Notes under the pieces: generated by a model | What the model saw: only the letters and a program-made list of their open reading frames with translations | The model's database searches: none | Told to the model about the DNA's origin: nothing | Shown here: positions 41,414-54,087 of the stretch, one piece after another | Position numbering within the stretch: position 1 is the stretch's first letter | How the letters are laid out: each line of letters opens with the position of its first letter | DNA from: Simmondsia chinensis | Taxonomy: Eukaryota > Streptophyta > Magnoliopsida > Caryophyllales > Simmondsiaceae | Length of the DNA: 64,000 nt | NCBI GenBank assembly: GCA_018398585.1 | Contig: JAGTTD010000006.1 | Span: 3,298,501-3,362,500, forward strand | Direction: 5' to 3' | Translations under genes and position numbers: made by a program

Positions 41414-44400
41414 TTACATTCCGACATGACCCCTAATACCATCTTGATTTGGGGACCTCAATGGCTCTACCTCCACCATATATGTCCTCTCATCATTGCC
41501 TTTATACTTGTACCACTTAGCACACCCTATAAAATACACCAAATTCAACAGCCCAAGTCCGGCTACCATGTAATAAAAGTAGTCCAATTTCCCTTTGTTT
41601 AAATCTTCTGGCAACCAATCACTGGATTTTGATCCTTGTTTTGTTATATGATGAACCATTGATATCAGAAAACTGCTCAAATAACTCGACATAGCCATCC
41701 CACAAAAGAACAGTGAACCCCCAATACTCCTCATGTTCTCAGGGAACTGCTTGTAGTAAAACTCAATTTGCCCAATTGCCGTAAAGGCTTCAGCAAGCCC
41801 AGCAAGTGTCAACTGAGGGACAAGCCATAAACCGGACATTGATGAAATGGGTCCTTTTCTAGGCATGATTCCTAAAGTGGGTTTTGTATGAGTAATTGTT
41901 TTTCTGTGTTTTTCGACAAGCCCAGAAACTAGCATGGTGAGTGCGGACAAGGCTATGCCGATGCCCATCCTTTGGAGGATGGTGATGCCGCTTTCCTTGC
42001 TTGTCACGCGACGTAGTGATGGGACGAGGAGACGGTCGTAGATGGGGATGAAGAGGGTGAGGCTCAACATGAGGAAGACTGTGTAGGAAGTAGCTGGGAC
42101 CTGGAACAATGGCAGATCCAGAAAGTCAGTCATACAATAGCAACATCCATAACAACGAAATAGATGTACTGATCAGTGAGCACAATTATCTACATCTAAT
42201 TTTTTTTTATTCTGTATCATCATTTGATAGTTTCAGTCGTATCAGTTCTAGTTTTTTGAGCAAAATGAAGATTAGACATGCACAGAAGAAAGGAGAAAGG
42301 GGAAAGGTTCACTACTTGTTACTTTGAAAAACTAGACTTCGCTCAAATTCAAACTTATACCGCATCTCCCATAAAAGTACACTTTGTTTGTTTTAGTAAT
42401 CACAAGACCTTTATCACTTAGTTTTTGACCTTTTTAGGACCGAAGAGGTACAAAGAACCTTCAAGAAGGCTATGGGAGAATCTATCTCCATTCTCAAAAT
42501 CGGGATAAGATGTAACATATAGAGTGCGTTAAACTATAAGAGCTAAATAGTTACAACAACTACGCGACATCACTATATAACATACATTATATAAGGACTC
42601 CATACGTTTAGTATATTTATATCCATAAGCTCTCCCACTTAAACTTAAATGAGGAGATGACCTTAGATAGAGTTGAGTGGCGCGTTAAAATACGTGTAGC
42701 TGACATAACAGTTCGGAATAGTGAAGGAGCACAACAAAGCTAATTCATAGCGCCCCCTAGGCTTACATGTTCACTAATATTGCCGCCTTATTGTTGTTTG
42801 TTGCTTGCATGCTTTATTGTTGCTCTATCTTGTTTGGTTTTTGCTTTTTAGGTTGGGGGTTCTCGGACACAACCCTAAAGGGGTAAAGCTGCGTACATCT
42901 CACCCCACCGCCCTTCGACTATGCTTTCCCTTGAGTCCTTGGAGCACTGGGTTTGTTGTTGTTGTTGTATAGTTTTAGAAGTGCGACAGTAAAGTTGCAG
43001 AGTTCACGATGACCGACCTGAAAGCGGGAGTTCCCAAGGCGCCTATTGGATTGGAGGGCTTGAAGAACAACAAAAGTGTGCATTTGAACAATGGAGACAT
43101 GGTAAATAATGGCAGATGCCCATATTGGCATTACTCTCATCACACACTTTACTTCCTCTACTTGCTGCATGCTGCATAATCTCCATCCATTTGCTGATGA
43201 TCCATCTTGGTTTACTTCATCGTCTGGTGTCTTGATTGCTGCCTTGTCTACGAACCTGAACAAAAAAAAGAAAAAAAAAAAAGAAAAAAAAGAAAAACGT
43301 TAGGGAATCAGCTCTTTCAAAAGCTTAAACTGATAGGTCAAGGCCCAAGATTGGTTTTATACTCTAACATGGCCTCTCATGCAAATATCTGTTGGGTTTG
43401 AAGCGTGAATATTGCATAGGCCTACCACATACCTTGTGCATAAATTATATTCATATTGAAAGTAGGGGCCGTTGGGATTCGAACTTATGATCTCTTGGTT
43501 AATAAAGCTTTGATACCATGTTATAGGAACCAATTCTCACAAAAACTTAAGCTGATGGAGGCCCAAGATTGGTTTGCAATGTAATAAAAAATATTTCCAC
43601 TAGTTTGTTTTTCGTTACATGGGGCCTGGTTTTATTATGTACTACGCGGAAATGGATTTTCACTCTAGGATCAAGCATACAATGCAAACCTAACGATTGT
43701 GGGGTTGAGATTACGTAAGAGAAGGGTTTGTTACAATAATAATTCCCATATGAGTTGTTGCACACCAAGCATGAAATCTTGGGCTCGAAGTTCAGTTTCT
43801 CCTTGTCTAGATACCGGTGGCCTTCTGAGGCCAGTGCCGTTCCTCCTTAGTTTCCAAAGAAAAAGTTCTCATGTGCGAAAATCAGCAAACAAGATACCTA
43901 GTTGACACCCTATTAGCTCATTTGATTTTTGGACAAACTCCACTTAGGCTGTTATTTACCTGAACTGATTTGTGTGGATTAACATGGAGTTGATTGAACC
44001 CGGAGGAATATAGTTGAACAGTTGGATGCATGGTTGGTTCGGTAACCTTAACCGCCTCTTCTTGATTGAAGCCACGATGACTTGAGCCATACTCGTTACA
44101 GGACTCCCTTGCGGCTTCACTTTCACATAGATCCTCGAGCCCGCGAAGAACAAGAAGGAAGAAACCAGCATCAGGGCTGCAGGGATGGCTAACCCACTAG
44201 CCCAACTGACATTGGATTGCACATAAACAATGAGTGTCAAGGACACCATTTGTGCAAATGAGAATGTGAAGAAGTACCAATTGAAGAAGCTATTGATCCC
44301 TCTTTTTCCAGATTCAGTATTGGGATTGAATTGGTCCGCTCCAAAGGCCAAGTTACAGGGTCGAGTCCCTGCAGCTCCCACTCCCATTAGGCCCAACCCG

Positions 44401-47400
44401 GTTAGCAGAAACGCCGTCTGATATCCGGTTGGTCCTTTGCAAGTGGTCGCTTTTAGAGGACAAGATGGTGGGTGTAGGCTCTTGACTGCTGCTGTTAAAG
44501 ATATTAATAACGAACCCTGAATGTAACAGAACAATTAAAGAAAAAGACCCATTTATTCCATAAAATTTCAATCCATATCCAATTCCATTAGATGGAATAG
44601 ATATTCGACCCAAATCCATAACCCATTTAAATCTTAGAAAGATTATGATATTACATTATAATATTAGCATGTATAACTATAATAATATAATAAAAGTACT
44701 ACAAAAGCCAATATTTGGACAAATTGTTACATATTTTTCCTTTTTTATTTAGTATGTATATTAATACTAGTACTAATGATAATGATGTAATATTAGACAA
44801 TCATTCAAAAACATCTTTAATGAATAATCTTTACATATGAATTTATCACATCATGATTTTCATGAAGAATATTATTGTATCAAAACAAGCTGCAAATGTT
44901 GGCACACTAAAAAAAAAAATAAAATAAGAATCTAGTTTGACGTATTAAATACTCAAATTTTAGTAACTTTTTTATACTACAAAAACATAATTTCGGGTTG
45001 GATTTGGGTCGGGTTTTGGTTGGATTTGTTGTCATCCAAATCCAAATCCATTTAAAATCCATTTTTTACATCCAAATCCATTATAAATGGATCGGGTTGA
45101 ATGAATATCCAACGTAATCGGGTCCAATTGCCATTCCTATGTATGTTCATTGGAATTTTCTTTAGTTTTGTTTTGCCCATCTGAACTGAAAATAATGAAC
45201 ATCTTTAAAGAGTTAAGATGGAGGTTTGAAGTACCAAAAACGAGGTGATGCAAGCAAATCCCAGGGTACTGTAGCGGCCAAAATAAGTGTCGCAGAGGAA
45301 AGCACCAAGTAGCGTAGCAAAGTTGATGGTGCCGTTGAGCACATTAATCAATATCGTTGCAGTTATGCTCTCGATATTGAATACTGTTGTCAAGTACACA
45401 AGCAGGTTTGACGATGTCCCTATGGTTCCTAGCTTCTCAAAAGTCTCATTCCCTGTCGAAAGAAGAGATTAACGTACAAGTTCTGTTAGATACTCCACCC
45501 TACTGACAATTAAGTTCAGTAAATTTGTCACTTGATATTGTGAGATTTGAGCATTTATCACCTAAATATTTTAATGCTTCAATATGTATGTATAAGTTAT
45601 CTTGATATTTCAATGAGGTATCATACAACAACAACAACAGACCCAGTGCCTCCAAGGGCTCCCGCATAAGCAGGGTCTGGGGGGGTAGATGTACATAGCC
45701 TTCCCCCTTCAGGGGGCTACCCTGAAGAGAGGCTGTTTCCGAGGACCCCCAACCTGAGAAATAGGTCTGCAGCAAATGGCATGTGACCTGCCAGCAGGAG
45801 AGCATCACATCATGAGTAGTGCAAAACACCCGGTGACCAAAACAATAAACTACCACAAGCAACAACAACAACAAACACATAGTAGGCCACAACAAGCAGA
45901 AATCAAAGAATAGGTAGGTAGGATATCACGCCCTAGCACTAGTGAGCCAGACTACCCTACTCCAACTAGATCATCTATAACCCCTATACTAGCCCTCTAT
46001 TGGGCCTTATCTAAAGCCATCCTCCACTTGTGCCATCCGGCTTTAATCCGGTTGTTGACATCCTCATCAACTTCGCCGTCGTGCTGTATCATGGATCCCA
46101 AGTACCTGAAGCTCTCCTTCTTCGCTATGGCCTTAGATCCAATCTTGACGTCTTCCCGGCTAGGCGTGGTGGAGGGATCGAATTTGAGTTCCATGTACTC
46201 GGTCTTGGCTCTGCTTAGTCATAAACCCTTTGACTCTAGTGCCCCTCTCCACCGTTCCAGCTTCACATTTATCTCTTCCCGCGACTCCCCCATTAACACT
46301 ATGTCATCTGCAAAAAGCATGCACTAAGGTACACCTCCCTGGATGTGCCTAGTGAGCTCGTCCATAACCAGAATTAACAGATACGGGCTCAGAGCAGACC
46401 CCTGATGCACTCCTACTATTATCGGGAAAGCTTCTGTCTCCCCGTCCTCTGTAAGCACCGTAGTATGTGCCTGGTCATACATGTCTCTAATGGCTCGGAT
46501 GTATGGCACGGGGATCCCTTTCCTGTCCAAAACTCTCCAATGGACCTCCCTATGTAATTTTTGGCACTTGGAAATCCACGAATAAGACCTAGTCAGATTT
46601 CATCCTATATGGAAATAGTCGTCTGGACTTGGGCTCCGCTTAGTTCAACAGAAAACAATTTTCTTCTTCTCAAAATATTTTCAATGAGAAATAATTTAAA
46701 GGCATATTTGGTATGGGGTTAAAAAAAAGGAGGTAATCTGTAATGGTGTAATTGTTAATAGGGTAACCATTATCACTATGAAAATTTTCTCTTTTCATAT
46801 TGTTTGATTGTACACTTTTAATGAAGTAAACATTAACCCATAAATTTTTTATTATGTTTAGTTTGAGTGTAACATACTTCTTTTTTATCTTTTATGTGCT
46901 AATTCATTTCTTATATTATTTTCCTTTTTTTAAAATTTAATTATAATAAAATATAACTATTTATTAAAATATTGAACAAAATCACCCTTGTATAATTGAC
47001 GATACTTTTATATATTTAAAAAAATATTTTGAAATTATTCAAAAAATTCAGATAATCCCTATTATAACACTGATGACCTATTCTCACCAACATGGCTATT
47101 GTTGCCAACCTCCGATCACCACCAACATCACCATAGAGTAGATCTCTCCTGCTTTCTATTCTTTTTTTTTTAAATTTGAATATTTAATATATTTTTAATC
47201 TAAAAATATTTTTTAAGTATTTAAAATATTTTTATAAATATATAAAATATTTACAAAAATATTTTTTATTATTTAAATTTTTTTTATTATTACATATTTT
47301 TAACTATTGAGTTTCTATACGTATTTTTATATTTTATATTTAGAATATTTTTTAATTATATAAATATTATAATAATATTTAAAATATTTTGTATATATTT

Positions 47401-48753
47401 CAGATATTTTATGATTTTTTAAAATATTTTTCTAATATTAAGTATTTTAAAAATATTTAGAATATTTTGTTAAATAGTTAAATAATTTTTTAAAAATATA
47501 AAATATATTCTTATAATATCCAAATTTTCCAAATAATAAACAAGTTAAAAATTTTTTATCCCTTCCCTCGTTATGAATGTTGCACTAGGGGGGAGTAGTA
47601 CAATGATTTTAACCCCATTTGGAGATAAACTTTTTTATGGGTTAAATGTTAATGGAAAATCAAATAGGGTTAAAAGGAGTGTAATGACTACCCCCGTAAT
47701 CATTAACCCCAGTTACCCCATACTAAACATGCCCTAAATAAAGAAAATCATTGCATTAAAATTATACGAGGTTAATGCTTGGTCGATTGAGGTCAATGTG
47801 AGGCATATGGCATGAGATTATAATGACAAATGTTCTTGTTTCATGAAGAAAAATATTTTCCTCTTTTGCTGGGGGGAAAACAAGAAGCTACCCCCGGTAG
47901 TTATTAATACGAACTAATACAAGAATGAGATGAAATAAATTTTCTGTAAAATCAGACAAAGCTATATAATTAGTCACGACTCCAATATCCTCCGTTCCTT
48001 CAAAATTATGAAACATGAATCTTATATGAGGTTCAAGTTTAAGCTAAACAATATTATCAGCTGTGTGTTTGTGTTTCTATATTGTACAATGTTGTATCAA
48101 ATTCTGTCAGCTCTAACTTAAAACTCAAGTACGTGTAGAAAACTTCACATTTGAGTATAATTAAAACGTCTCATACTAGAGTTGCAAACCCAGTAAGCTA
48201 CCCCTCCTAATGCCAATTAGATTTATGATGAAACCTCGCCGATTTTTACATGTGAACCGCATATATGCCAACTCCATGGTTTTTTTCGGTAATTTAAATA
48301 CAAGCATGAGAAAGTACGATGGTGCAGGGTAGAGATTGGAGACAAACAAAAAAACCCAAAACACTCAAGGCAGTAGGCGGCTCACAACATGACACCAAAA
48401 CAAACGAACGTCTTGACAAAGGCAAACTTAACGCTAAAGACACCAAAATTAAAAACCAAAAGACAACAGAAATGAGCTACTTCAAAAAACACACCCATGA
48501 AAGCCTAAGCCAATGACAAACAAAAACGACCAGGCCAAGAAGTGCCTAAACACCCGATACAAACCCCAACAAGACAAGAGGAATTATAAGAAGAACAAAC
48601 CGGGCCAAGAAGTGCCAACTCCGTGAATTGGACGTAAAGCCGAGAAATTTAACATATCTTACCAAGAATGAAGGGCATGGCCTTGATGCCTTTGTAGTTG
48701 ATTTCTACAAGGTTGCCATTTCCACCACTTTTATCTCCACTCTTCTTCTCCAT
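41414..48753 (-). CDS. NPF2-like: NPF (NRT1/PTR) family transporter, NPF2 clade, 5 exons
   Basis: Exons on minus: 48753-48663, 45452-45235, 44516-43960, 43255-43018 and 42100-41414. They join in phase (91, 218, 557, 238 and 687 nt) to 596 codons plus TAA, and all introns are GT-AG. The first exon encodes [11 protein letters not shown]...KAMPFILG and is joined by a split glycine codon to NETFEKLG, the ExxEK proton-coupling motif. Then follow [29 protein letters not shown] and [13 protein letters not shown], the long cytosolic loop ([27 protein letters not shown]), LQRMGIG, and [25 protein letters not shown]. The protein would be a 12-helix plasma-membrane proton symporter. The loop and C-terminal half look like NPF2.9-2.11 (nitrate and glucosinolate transport in Arabidopsis), but the substrate cannot be read from sequence. 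No break is visible. Confidence 0.93.
42846..42971 (-). mobile_element. Au-type SINE, minus, in NPF intron 4
   Basis: Plus-strand 'tgttgttgttgttgta' at the right end marks the ACAACAAC start of the element on minus. 'aaagctgcgtacatctcacc' and 'gagtccttggagcactgggt' are the head words. No 5S part follows. Confidence 0.65.
43300..43600 (-). mobile_element. TRIM-2, minus, in NPF intron 3
   Basis: On minus: an LTR-like block beginning near 43595, then the primer-binding site (complement 'gctttgatacca' at about 43508-43519), the box-B-like 'aagttcgaatccc' region, then a second LTR-like block ending near 'aagctgattccc'. The order is as in 49282-49575. Confidence 0.6.
44540..45140. repeat. 'ccaaatcca/tggatttgg'-rich repeat in NPF intron 2
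   Basis: 'tttgggtcgggttttggttg', 'atccaaatccaaatcc' and the right end 'aattgccattccta' resemble hAT-type non-autonomous repeats. The left terminus is not found. Confidence 0.4.
45625..45762 (+). mobile_element. Au-type SINE in NPF intron 1
   Basis: Starts ACAACAACAACAGACCCAG, then 'gggtctgggggggtagatgt' and 'gaagagaggctgtttccgag'. It is followed by unrelated sequence and not by antisense 5S. Confidence 0.75.
45780..46560 (-). pseudogene. RTE-type LINE reverse transcriptase 3' part in NPF intron 1
   Basis: On minus the frames read [32 protein letters not shown], then, after an in-frame stop, [14 protein letters not shown] (the FADD catalytic motif), YMELKFDP and [19 protein letters not shown]. 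This is the RTE-type plant reverse transcriptase order. It is cut at both ends and has at least two stops. It is opposite in strand to the endonuclease relic at 56106 and on the same strand as the host gene. Confidence 0.8.
46700..47734. mobile_element. PIF/Harbinger-like non-autonomous element in NPF intron 1
   Basis: The left end AGGCATATTTGGTATGGGG and right end 'ccccatactaaacatgccc' form inverted repeats flanked by TAA (46697-46699 and 47735-47737). The body is about 1 kb and AT-rich, with no transposase frame. Confidence 0.7.
48176..48265. repeat. TRIM-1 LTR-like relic in NPF intron 1
   Basis: 'cctcctaatgccaattagat' and 'ttatgatgaaacctcgc' resemble the TRIM-1 LTR core. A single fragment. 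Confidence 0.3.
48282..48620 (-). mobile_element. Probable LINE 3' UTR fragment near NPF exon 1
   Basis: Starts 'tttttttcggtaatttaaat' on plus (tail of a minus LINE) and continues in the A/C-rich composition that the LINE 3' UTR has when read in antisense. The likeness is mainly compositional. It ends within 50 bp of the exon 1 donor. Confidence 0.4.
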
Positions 48754-48800
48754 GCTTTCTCCCTACAAAACCTTACCAACTCTTTACTTGTGGGCTTTGA

Positions 48801-48808
48801 TATTTATA
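48801..48808 (-). promoter_or_regulatory. TATA box of the NPF gene
   Basis: TATAAATA on minus, about 48 bp upstream of the ATG at 48753, which implies a short 5' UTR of roughly 20 bases. Confidence 0.6.
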
Positions 48809-49281
48809 AGAGGTCATGATGGTTTTGACTCGAGCATACGAGAAAGGATAAGATTAGAAATCATTGTATTCGAGATAAAACAAATACCGCGTTTGTTAAG
48901 ACATTAGATGGAGAATATCAGTTTGAGATTGTTTGAGAGAGGACAAAATCGAGAGTCATTCCCGAGATTTTTGAGACACAAAGTAAATTTTGATCAGTAG
49001 ACCGTTTCTTATTAACGAGGTGTCCAGATCAGCTTAAGCATCTACAATGGAGTGTTGAGCACATGTGTTTGATATTTTTGGTATTTTTTTGTGTGATTAT
49101 GTAGTGGGTGGTTGGCCATTATAAAACTTGAGTGCCCATTTGCCTTCTATCTTTTTGAATCTGACACTTGGTGCCTTTGGAGTTGTACTCAATTTTCCCA
49201 AAAAAAAAAAAAAAGTTGTCTTGTTTACGTTATAGTATTAGCTAATATGTGTATTCTTTATATTATATATGTATATATATG

Positions 49282-49575
49282 TGTTAAAGTATAAACTATT
49301 CATGGGCCTTTTCCATCAGTTTAAGCTTTTGGGAAGGTTGGTTCCTTGACGTGGTATCAAAGCCTTGTTGACCAAGAGGTCACGAGTTCGAATCTCAACA
49401 GCCCCCACTTTTAATACTAAAAACAATGCAAGCATAAGGTATGAGGTAGGCCTATGCACTATCCACGCTTCAAACCCAATTGACATTGGTGTGAGAGAGC
49501 ATGTTAGAGTATAAAGCTATTCCTAGGCCTTTCCCATTAGCTTAAGTTTTTGAGAAAATTGATTCCTTGACAATA
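49282..49575 (+). mobile_element. TRIM-2, best copy
   Basis: The 5' LTR (about 49282-49350) starts TGTTAAAGTATAAACTATTC and ends 'ggttccttgacg'. The primer-binding site TGGTATCAAAGCC follows directly. The short internal region has the box-B-like GAGTTCGAATCTC. The 3' LTR (about 49503-49573) starts TGTTAGAGTATAAAGC and ends 'gattccttgaca'. LTRs of about 70 bp make this a very small LTR element without genes. Confidence 0.75.
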
Positions 49576-49734
49576 CGTTTATTGTTTTTTTTTATAATTG
49601 AATAAGAAGAGAAAAAAATGTCTTCTTATAGGATCCGCTATCGATACCTCTTACTTTGCAAAATATCCACAATGTAATTTGCTTTTATTCATGGATATCC
49701 TAATTGCACTTAGTTTGAATGTAATTTGAAGCCC

Positions 49735-49985
49735 AAGTCGGGAAATATTTTATACCTTAGCATGCCTCCTCACGCGAATGCTCATTGGTCTTGAAGCGTG
49801 AATATTGCACATGCTCACCTCATACCTTGTAAATAAATTACATTAATATAATATTAAAAGTTAAGGCTATTGAGATTCAAACTCGTGAACTCTTGGTCAC
49901 AACGCTGTGGTACCCTATCAAAAAACCAACTATCCTAAAAACTTAAGTTCATAGTAAAAATTCGTGAATAGTTTTATACTCTGAC
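49735..49985 (-). mobile_element. TRIM-2, minus, decayed
   Basis: Contains 'cttgaagcgtgaatattgca', 'gattcaaactcgtgaac' and 'aaaaacttaagttc' in the order seen in the minus copy at 43300-43600. It lies about 160 bp from the plus copy, in opposite orientation. Confidence 0.6.
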
Positions 49986-50164
49986 AACCCTTTTTTCGTA
50001 AATAGTTATCGTGGAGGAATAATGGAGGTCATACTATTATTACAATTTGAGATTCCATTAGCTTAATAATTTTTATTTTGACACTAACATATGCCACTAA
50101 GCATACTGCTACTGTACTTTATCATTAGATTTCAACTTTGATACGTTTGCCTCTCTTTTATTTA

Positions 50165-50345
50165 TTAATTTTTTTTTTCGATAATTAGCAACATAGTCGA
50201 GAATAAAGCGAGACCTGAGTCCACCAGTAAAAGAACGGGGACCAAAAGAGATAACAGAAAAGACAAAAAACAAGAAGATAAACAAAAACAGGCAAAACAC
50301 GCGCCTCAAAACACGACAACGCACGACATAACACTGACATCCGCC
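50165..50345 (-). mobile_element. LINE 3' fragment, minus
   Basis: Poly-T then 'cgataattagcaacatagtc', the reverse of the ORF1-only LINE tail, continuing into A/C-rich 3' UTR sequence. 5'-truncated. Confidence 0.65.
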
Positions 50346-51319
50346 ATCTTTATTTCTTATAATTTTCACGTTGGCTTAAACTAACCTCACCAAGACAGAA
50401 ATGCAAAGAAAATACATTCTTTTACAACGATAAGGAAGATAGTCATATGAGTTGCACAAAGGGGACTGTTCTTCCCAAATTTCCTGAAATCCCTCTAGCT
50501 ATATAATGCTTGTTTTTGTTTCTTTTTCGCATGTTTGTTGTTTTTGCCTTATTTTCCTATTTTTTTAGATGTCCACTATTTTGTGTCTCTATTTCCTGAC
50601 TTTATTCGAATTTCTTTAAGCCTCGCTTATTTGAATGCCCTATTATATGTTACAACTTTATCGCTAATTATCGAAAAAAAAAACATCATATTTCAAAACA
50701 TTATCAATAGAGTTGGCTGTCACGTTTAAAGAAATATATTAGGGAGGTGCTACAAAGTAATATGATATTGACATCTCAACATAGTCAACATAGTTTTCTT
50801 GGAATCCTGCCGACATGCAATATTTAGTCTACTTTTTTAAAGATTGTTGAAATGTTCCCTATCCTTCACCAAATCTAATCTTTTTTATTCTTAATTGTTG
50901 TTAATGTAATCGGGTCACTTGAGTTGGGTTTGGGTGTGTTTGTTTGGTGTTGGCCGATGTTCGGTTTGCAGTAAACTCGAGTTCTCGGGCTTAGGTTGAT
51001 TCAATTAGACAAGGGTTGCTTTTAGTTTCCTCGTTCACTTTCAGGATTAAACTATATTAGATCAAAATTACTTTTAGTTTCTCCATCATAGAGCAAACAT
51101 TACATGTTTTCTTAATTTTTATTGATTGGACCTCATTAACAGTAGGTAACCGAGACTTATCTTGTACATCATCCAGTATTGTAAAAATTAAGACAAGAAC
51201 AATAGAAATATTTGAGAATTGGATGATTTCTTGCATTACATCTATGACTATTTATAATATAATAAGAAGATCAAAAAAATATAAGGACTAAGTTGACACG
51301 AACTTTCTCTTAATTAATA
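50346..51319. other. Intergenic stretch, nothing firmly recognised
   Basis: A short 'aaggactaagttgacac' near 51285 resembles a MITE family A arm. Otherwise no coding or repeat match was seen. Confidence 0.4.
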
Positions 51320-53871
51320 ACGGGCATTTTTCTTGGAAAAATGCGCCCCCTTCTCCCGGCGCGTGTAGTCGCGTGCCCCCTTCTTCCGGAGCTGAAGTTG
51401 CAGTGGCAGGTTCATCGCAGTGTCACTGTTCGTGTCCTGCTACTTCCTTTTCCGTCTGTGTTCAAGTCTGGTCACCCGTTCCCTGGTGGCCATCGTCTCC
51501 GGCCGCCTCCTCTCCCCCAACAACGCCATCACCACCACCCACAATCGCCCCCTCATCCTCCATTAAAACGCCATCACCAGACCTTCATCGCCTTCGTCTC
51601 CCATTCCCGAGGTCCAGACCACCTCGGCTTCTCCATCTACACCACGCCTTCTCCACCTCCCCACCTCCCCTGCTCAACCACCAAAACAGAACCCAAATTT
51701 TCCCCTCCTCTTAACCCTCCATCATACTTTTTCCAGACCAACTTCACTCGCCTCTACAAACACCTATTCGAAGACCAATGCCAAATTCCGCTGAGACAGT
51801 GTCCATCTTCGTTGATGGATTACCTGAGAGAACGACAAATTCCTGGCTCAAGTATGTCTTCTGAGATTTCAGGTCAATATACGATACTTTTGTTCCCGCT
51901 AAGAGGAGGCTGAGGTCTAGATGCTCGTATGGTTTTGTTTGGTTTCATAATCTGAGGGAAGCTGCTAGAGCAATTTCATCTATGACTGGTAGATGGGTGG
52001 TGGATTCCAAGCTCAGGATTGAATGGGCTAACCAACCAAGAAGATCAACTGAGTTATTAGCCCAGAGTCAGCATCGTTCAAGGGTCTTCCAACAGACCAG
52101 AGCCGCTGTCGGTATACATGATTAGGATGAGACCCCACATTTCCAAGGATTGTGGTTGCCAACACCAACAAGAATGTGGAGGATTGGCTAAAACGGTCTA
52201 TAATTGCGCACACGTCGGGTGAGGTGAGTCTGGATAATATTCTCACCTTTATCACGGAGAACGACGTCCATGGTTTAACCCCTAAAGGGTTAAGCATAAA
52301 CACTTTCGTCCTGGTTTGTGATTCTGTTGAGACTTTGGAGTCCTACCTTGGCCCTTGTCGCGAGATTCTTCTTAAGAAATTCAGCGAGGTTTCTAAATAC
52401 TCTGGCGAGATCCTTGGATCACTTAGCAGAAGAGTATGGATCGAGGTTTTTGGATTGCCTGTCCAATGCTGGATTAGGGACTGCTTTTCTGACCTTGCGA
52501 GATTATGGGGGACGTTTGTCAGGGTGGACTCCAGGATGTCTGCCATGAGATGCATTGATGTTGCCAGAATCCTCATTGATACATGTTCCCCTTCACTTAT
52601 TCATCGAATGGTATAAGTCCATTTTAATGGGGTGACCCATTTGGTCCTGGTAAAAGAGGGTGGAACAGAGCTGATTCTAGACTATTCTCCCAGTGTTGTT
52701 GCTCTGGCAGCGTCGGCCATATTAGCAAGAGAACAGATCTCTTCGTCAATGAACCCGCACCGGGAACATCAGTGCACCACCCTGGCGCGCCATACCACAC
52801 TGGCTCAACATTCCCCTGTTCATAAGATGACTGACGTGGGAGTTGAGGATCATAGGAGTCGCACTAGTAGGTTAGTGTATGAGGGAGCAAGCATAGTCGA
52901 GTTGTCGCAGGGTCAGCTTGCTTTCCATATTGGAGGTCAGTATGTTGGTAGGTGGTCTGTGGAATGCAGTTGGCCATATGCTTCTCTTCCCCATCCATTT
53001 CCATAGCATGGTGATCTTATTCCAGTTCAGGAAGTGTGTGGAAACCAACATTTGCTCCAATGGGTGGAGAGTGACATAGATAGGTCAACTCAGCCTCATG
53101 CTCAGTTATCGCATCTTGAGAATGTAACTCAAGACCTCGCTAGTGCAGATGATTTTGGGTCCTTGGGGCCTGTGTTTCCTCCAGGTTTTGAGCCCTATGA
53201 TTTGAGCAGGTTAAAGCCCTGTATGGAGAGACCCAGAGGAGTTGGGATGAGAAAAGGAAAAGGAGTGATGACAAAAAGGGAGAGGAAAGCGTTGAAGCAC
53301 AAGGAAAAAGAGAATGAAAAGCGGAGCTTCAGGAATTTCTGAAACATATGTCGCTTACGAGCATCATGTCGAAAATGACCACGGCCTCAGGCAAGCGGAA
53401 AAGGGGAATGAGGCGAAGAAGAAAAAACGGAATAGGAGGAATCGGTACGATAAGATTTCGGAAGCGGAGTATGATGGGATGATCATGCAAGCGGAGCGAG
53501 TTATAGAGATGGGGAAAATAGGAGGTCTTAACTTTGATGTTTTCGACCCACTGATGGTGGCAGACTTGCTTGCTAAATGAGGTGAATGGGTTTGTGGTTG
53601 AGGCTCCAATCCTGCTTCTGTTTCCCGTGTTGATCGTCTAGTTCTTCTTTAGTTGGGATCCCTGTATGAGCTTGTTCTTGTGCGTCTTTTTGGGCCTGTG
53701 TTGTGTGTTTGTTTGTGTCGTGTTTAGGTGTTTTGTTTTTGGTGCCTATTTGTTCCTTGTTTGATCTGATCTCTTCTTGTGCCCACTTCCGTTTACGGGG
53801 TGGCTAAGGCCTCGTCTTTTCGCGTTGCCTGTTTGTACTACGGCTTTGCCGATATTTATCGGAAAAAAAAC
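51320..53871 (+). mobile_element. ORF1-only LINE, second long copy
   Basis: A GC-rich leader ('ctcccggcgcgtgtagtcgc') aligns with that of the copy at 22508. A decayed ORF1 and a T/G-rich 3' UTR follow, ending 'ggcctcgtcttttcgcgttg', 'cctgtttgtactacggcttt' and 'tatttatcgg' plus A-run. No ORF2 is present. The 5' boundary is approximate. AAGATCAAA near 51267 and 53872 is a weak candidate target duplication. Confidence 0.8.
51793..53580 (+). pseudogene. LINE ORF1 protein (RRM domain), broken
   Basis: The RRM segment reads VSIFVDGLPERTTNSWLK from 51799, hits an in-frame TGA, then continues DFRSIYDTFVPAKRRL and RCSYGFVWF (RNP1). The next block, 52152-52615, runs IVVANTNKNVEDWLKRSI, LTPKGLSINTFVLVC, RVWIEVFGLPVQCW and RVDSRMSAMRCIDVARIL, a DUF4283-like region as in other plant L1 ORF1 proteins. 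The C-terminal basic block ends GGLNFDVFDPLMVADLLAK at 53577, directly before the 3' UTR. At least two frameshifts and several stops are present. This copy keeps the segment deleted in the sister at 23500. Confidence 0.75.
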
Positions 53872-54087
53872 AAGATCAAACGTGTACTTACTCCTACCTA
53901 TCATGTGCAAGGGCTTCCTGGGATACGAGCATTGAAGAGGCAAATGAAAGCACAATTGAAACGCTACTTAATGCTAGAATGTCTAAGCTCGAAAAATCGG
54001 ATGAAACAGATGAAACGACGCCAAACTGATGCTTATGTGGCCGAACGTAAATAATAAGATGAAACGACTTCTATCCAATGTGAGAAT

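Noticed and set aside
42109..42327. Plus-strand 72-codon frame opposite the NPF gene
   Set aside because: It overlaps the intron 4/exon 5 acceptor region in antisense and has no recognisable content.
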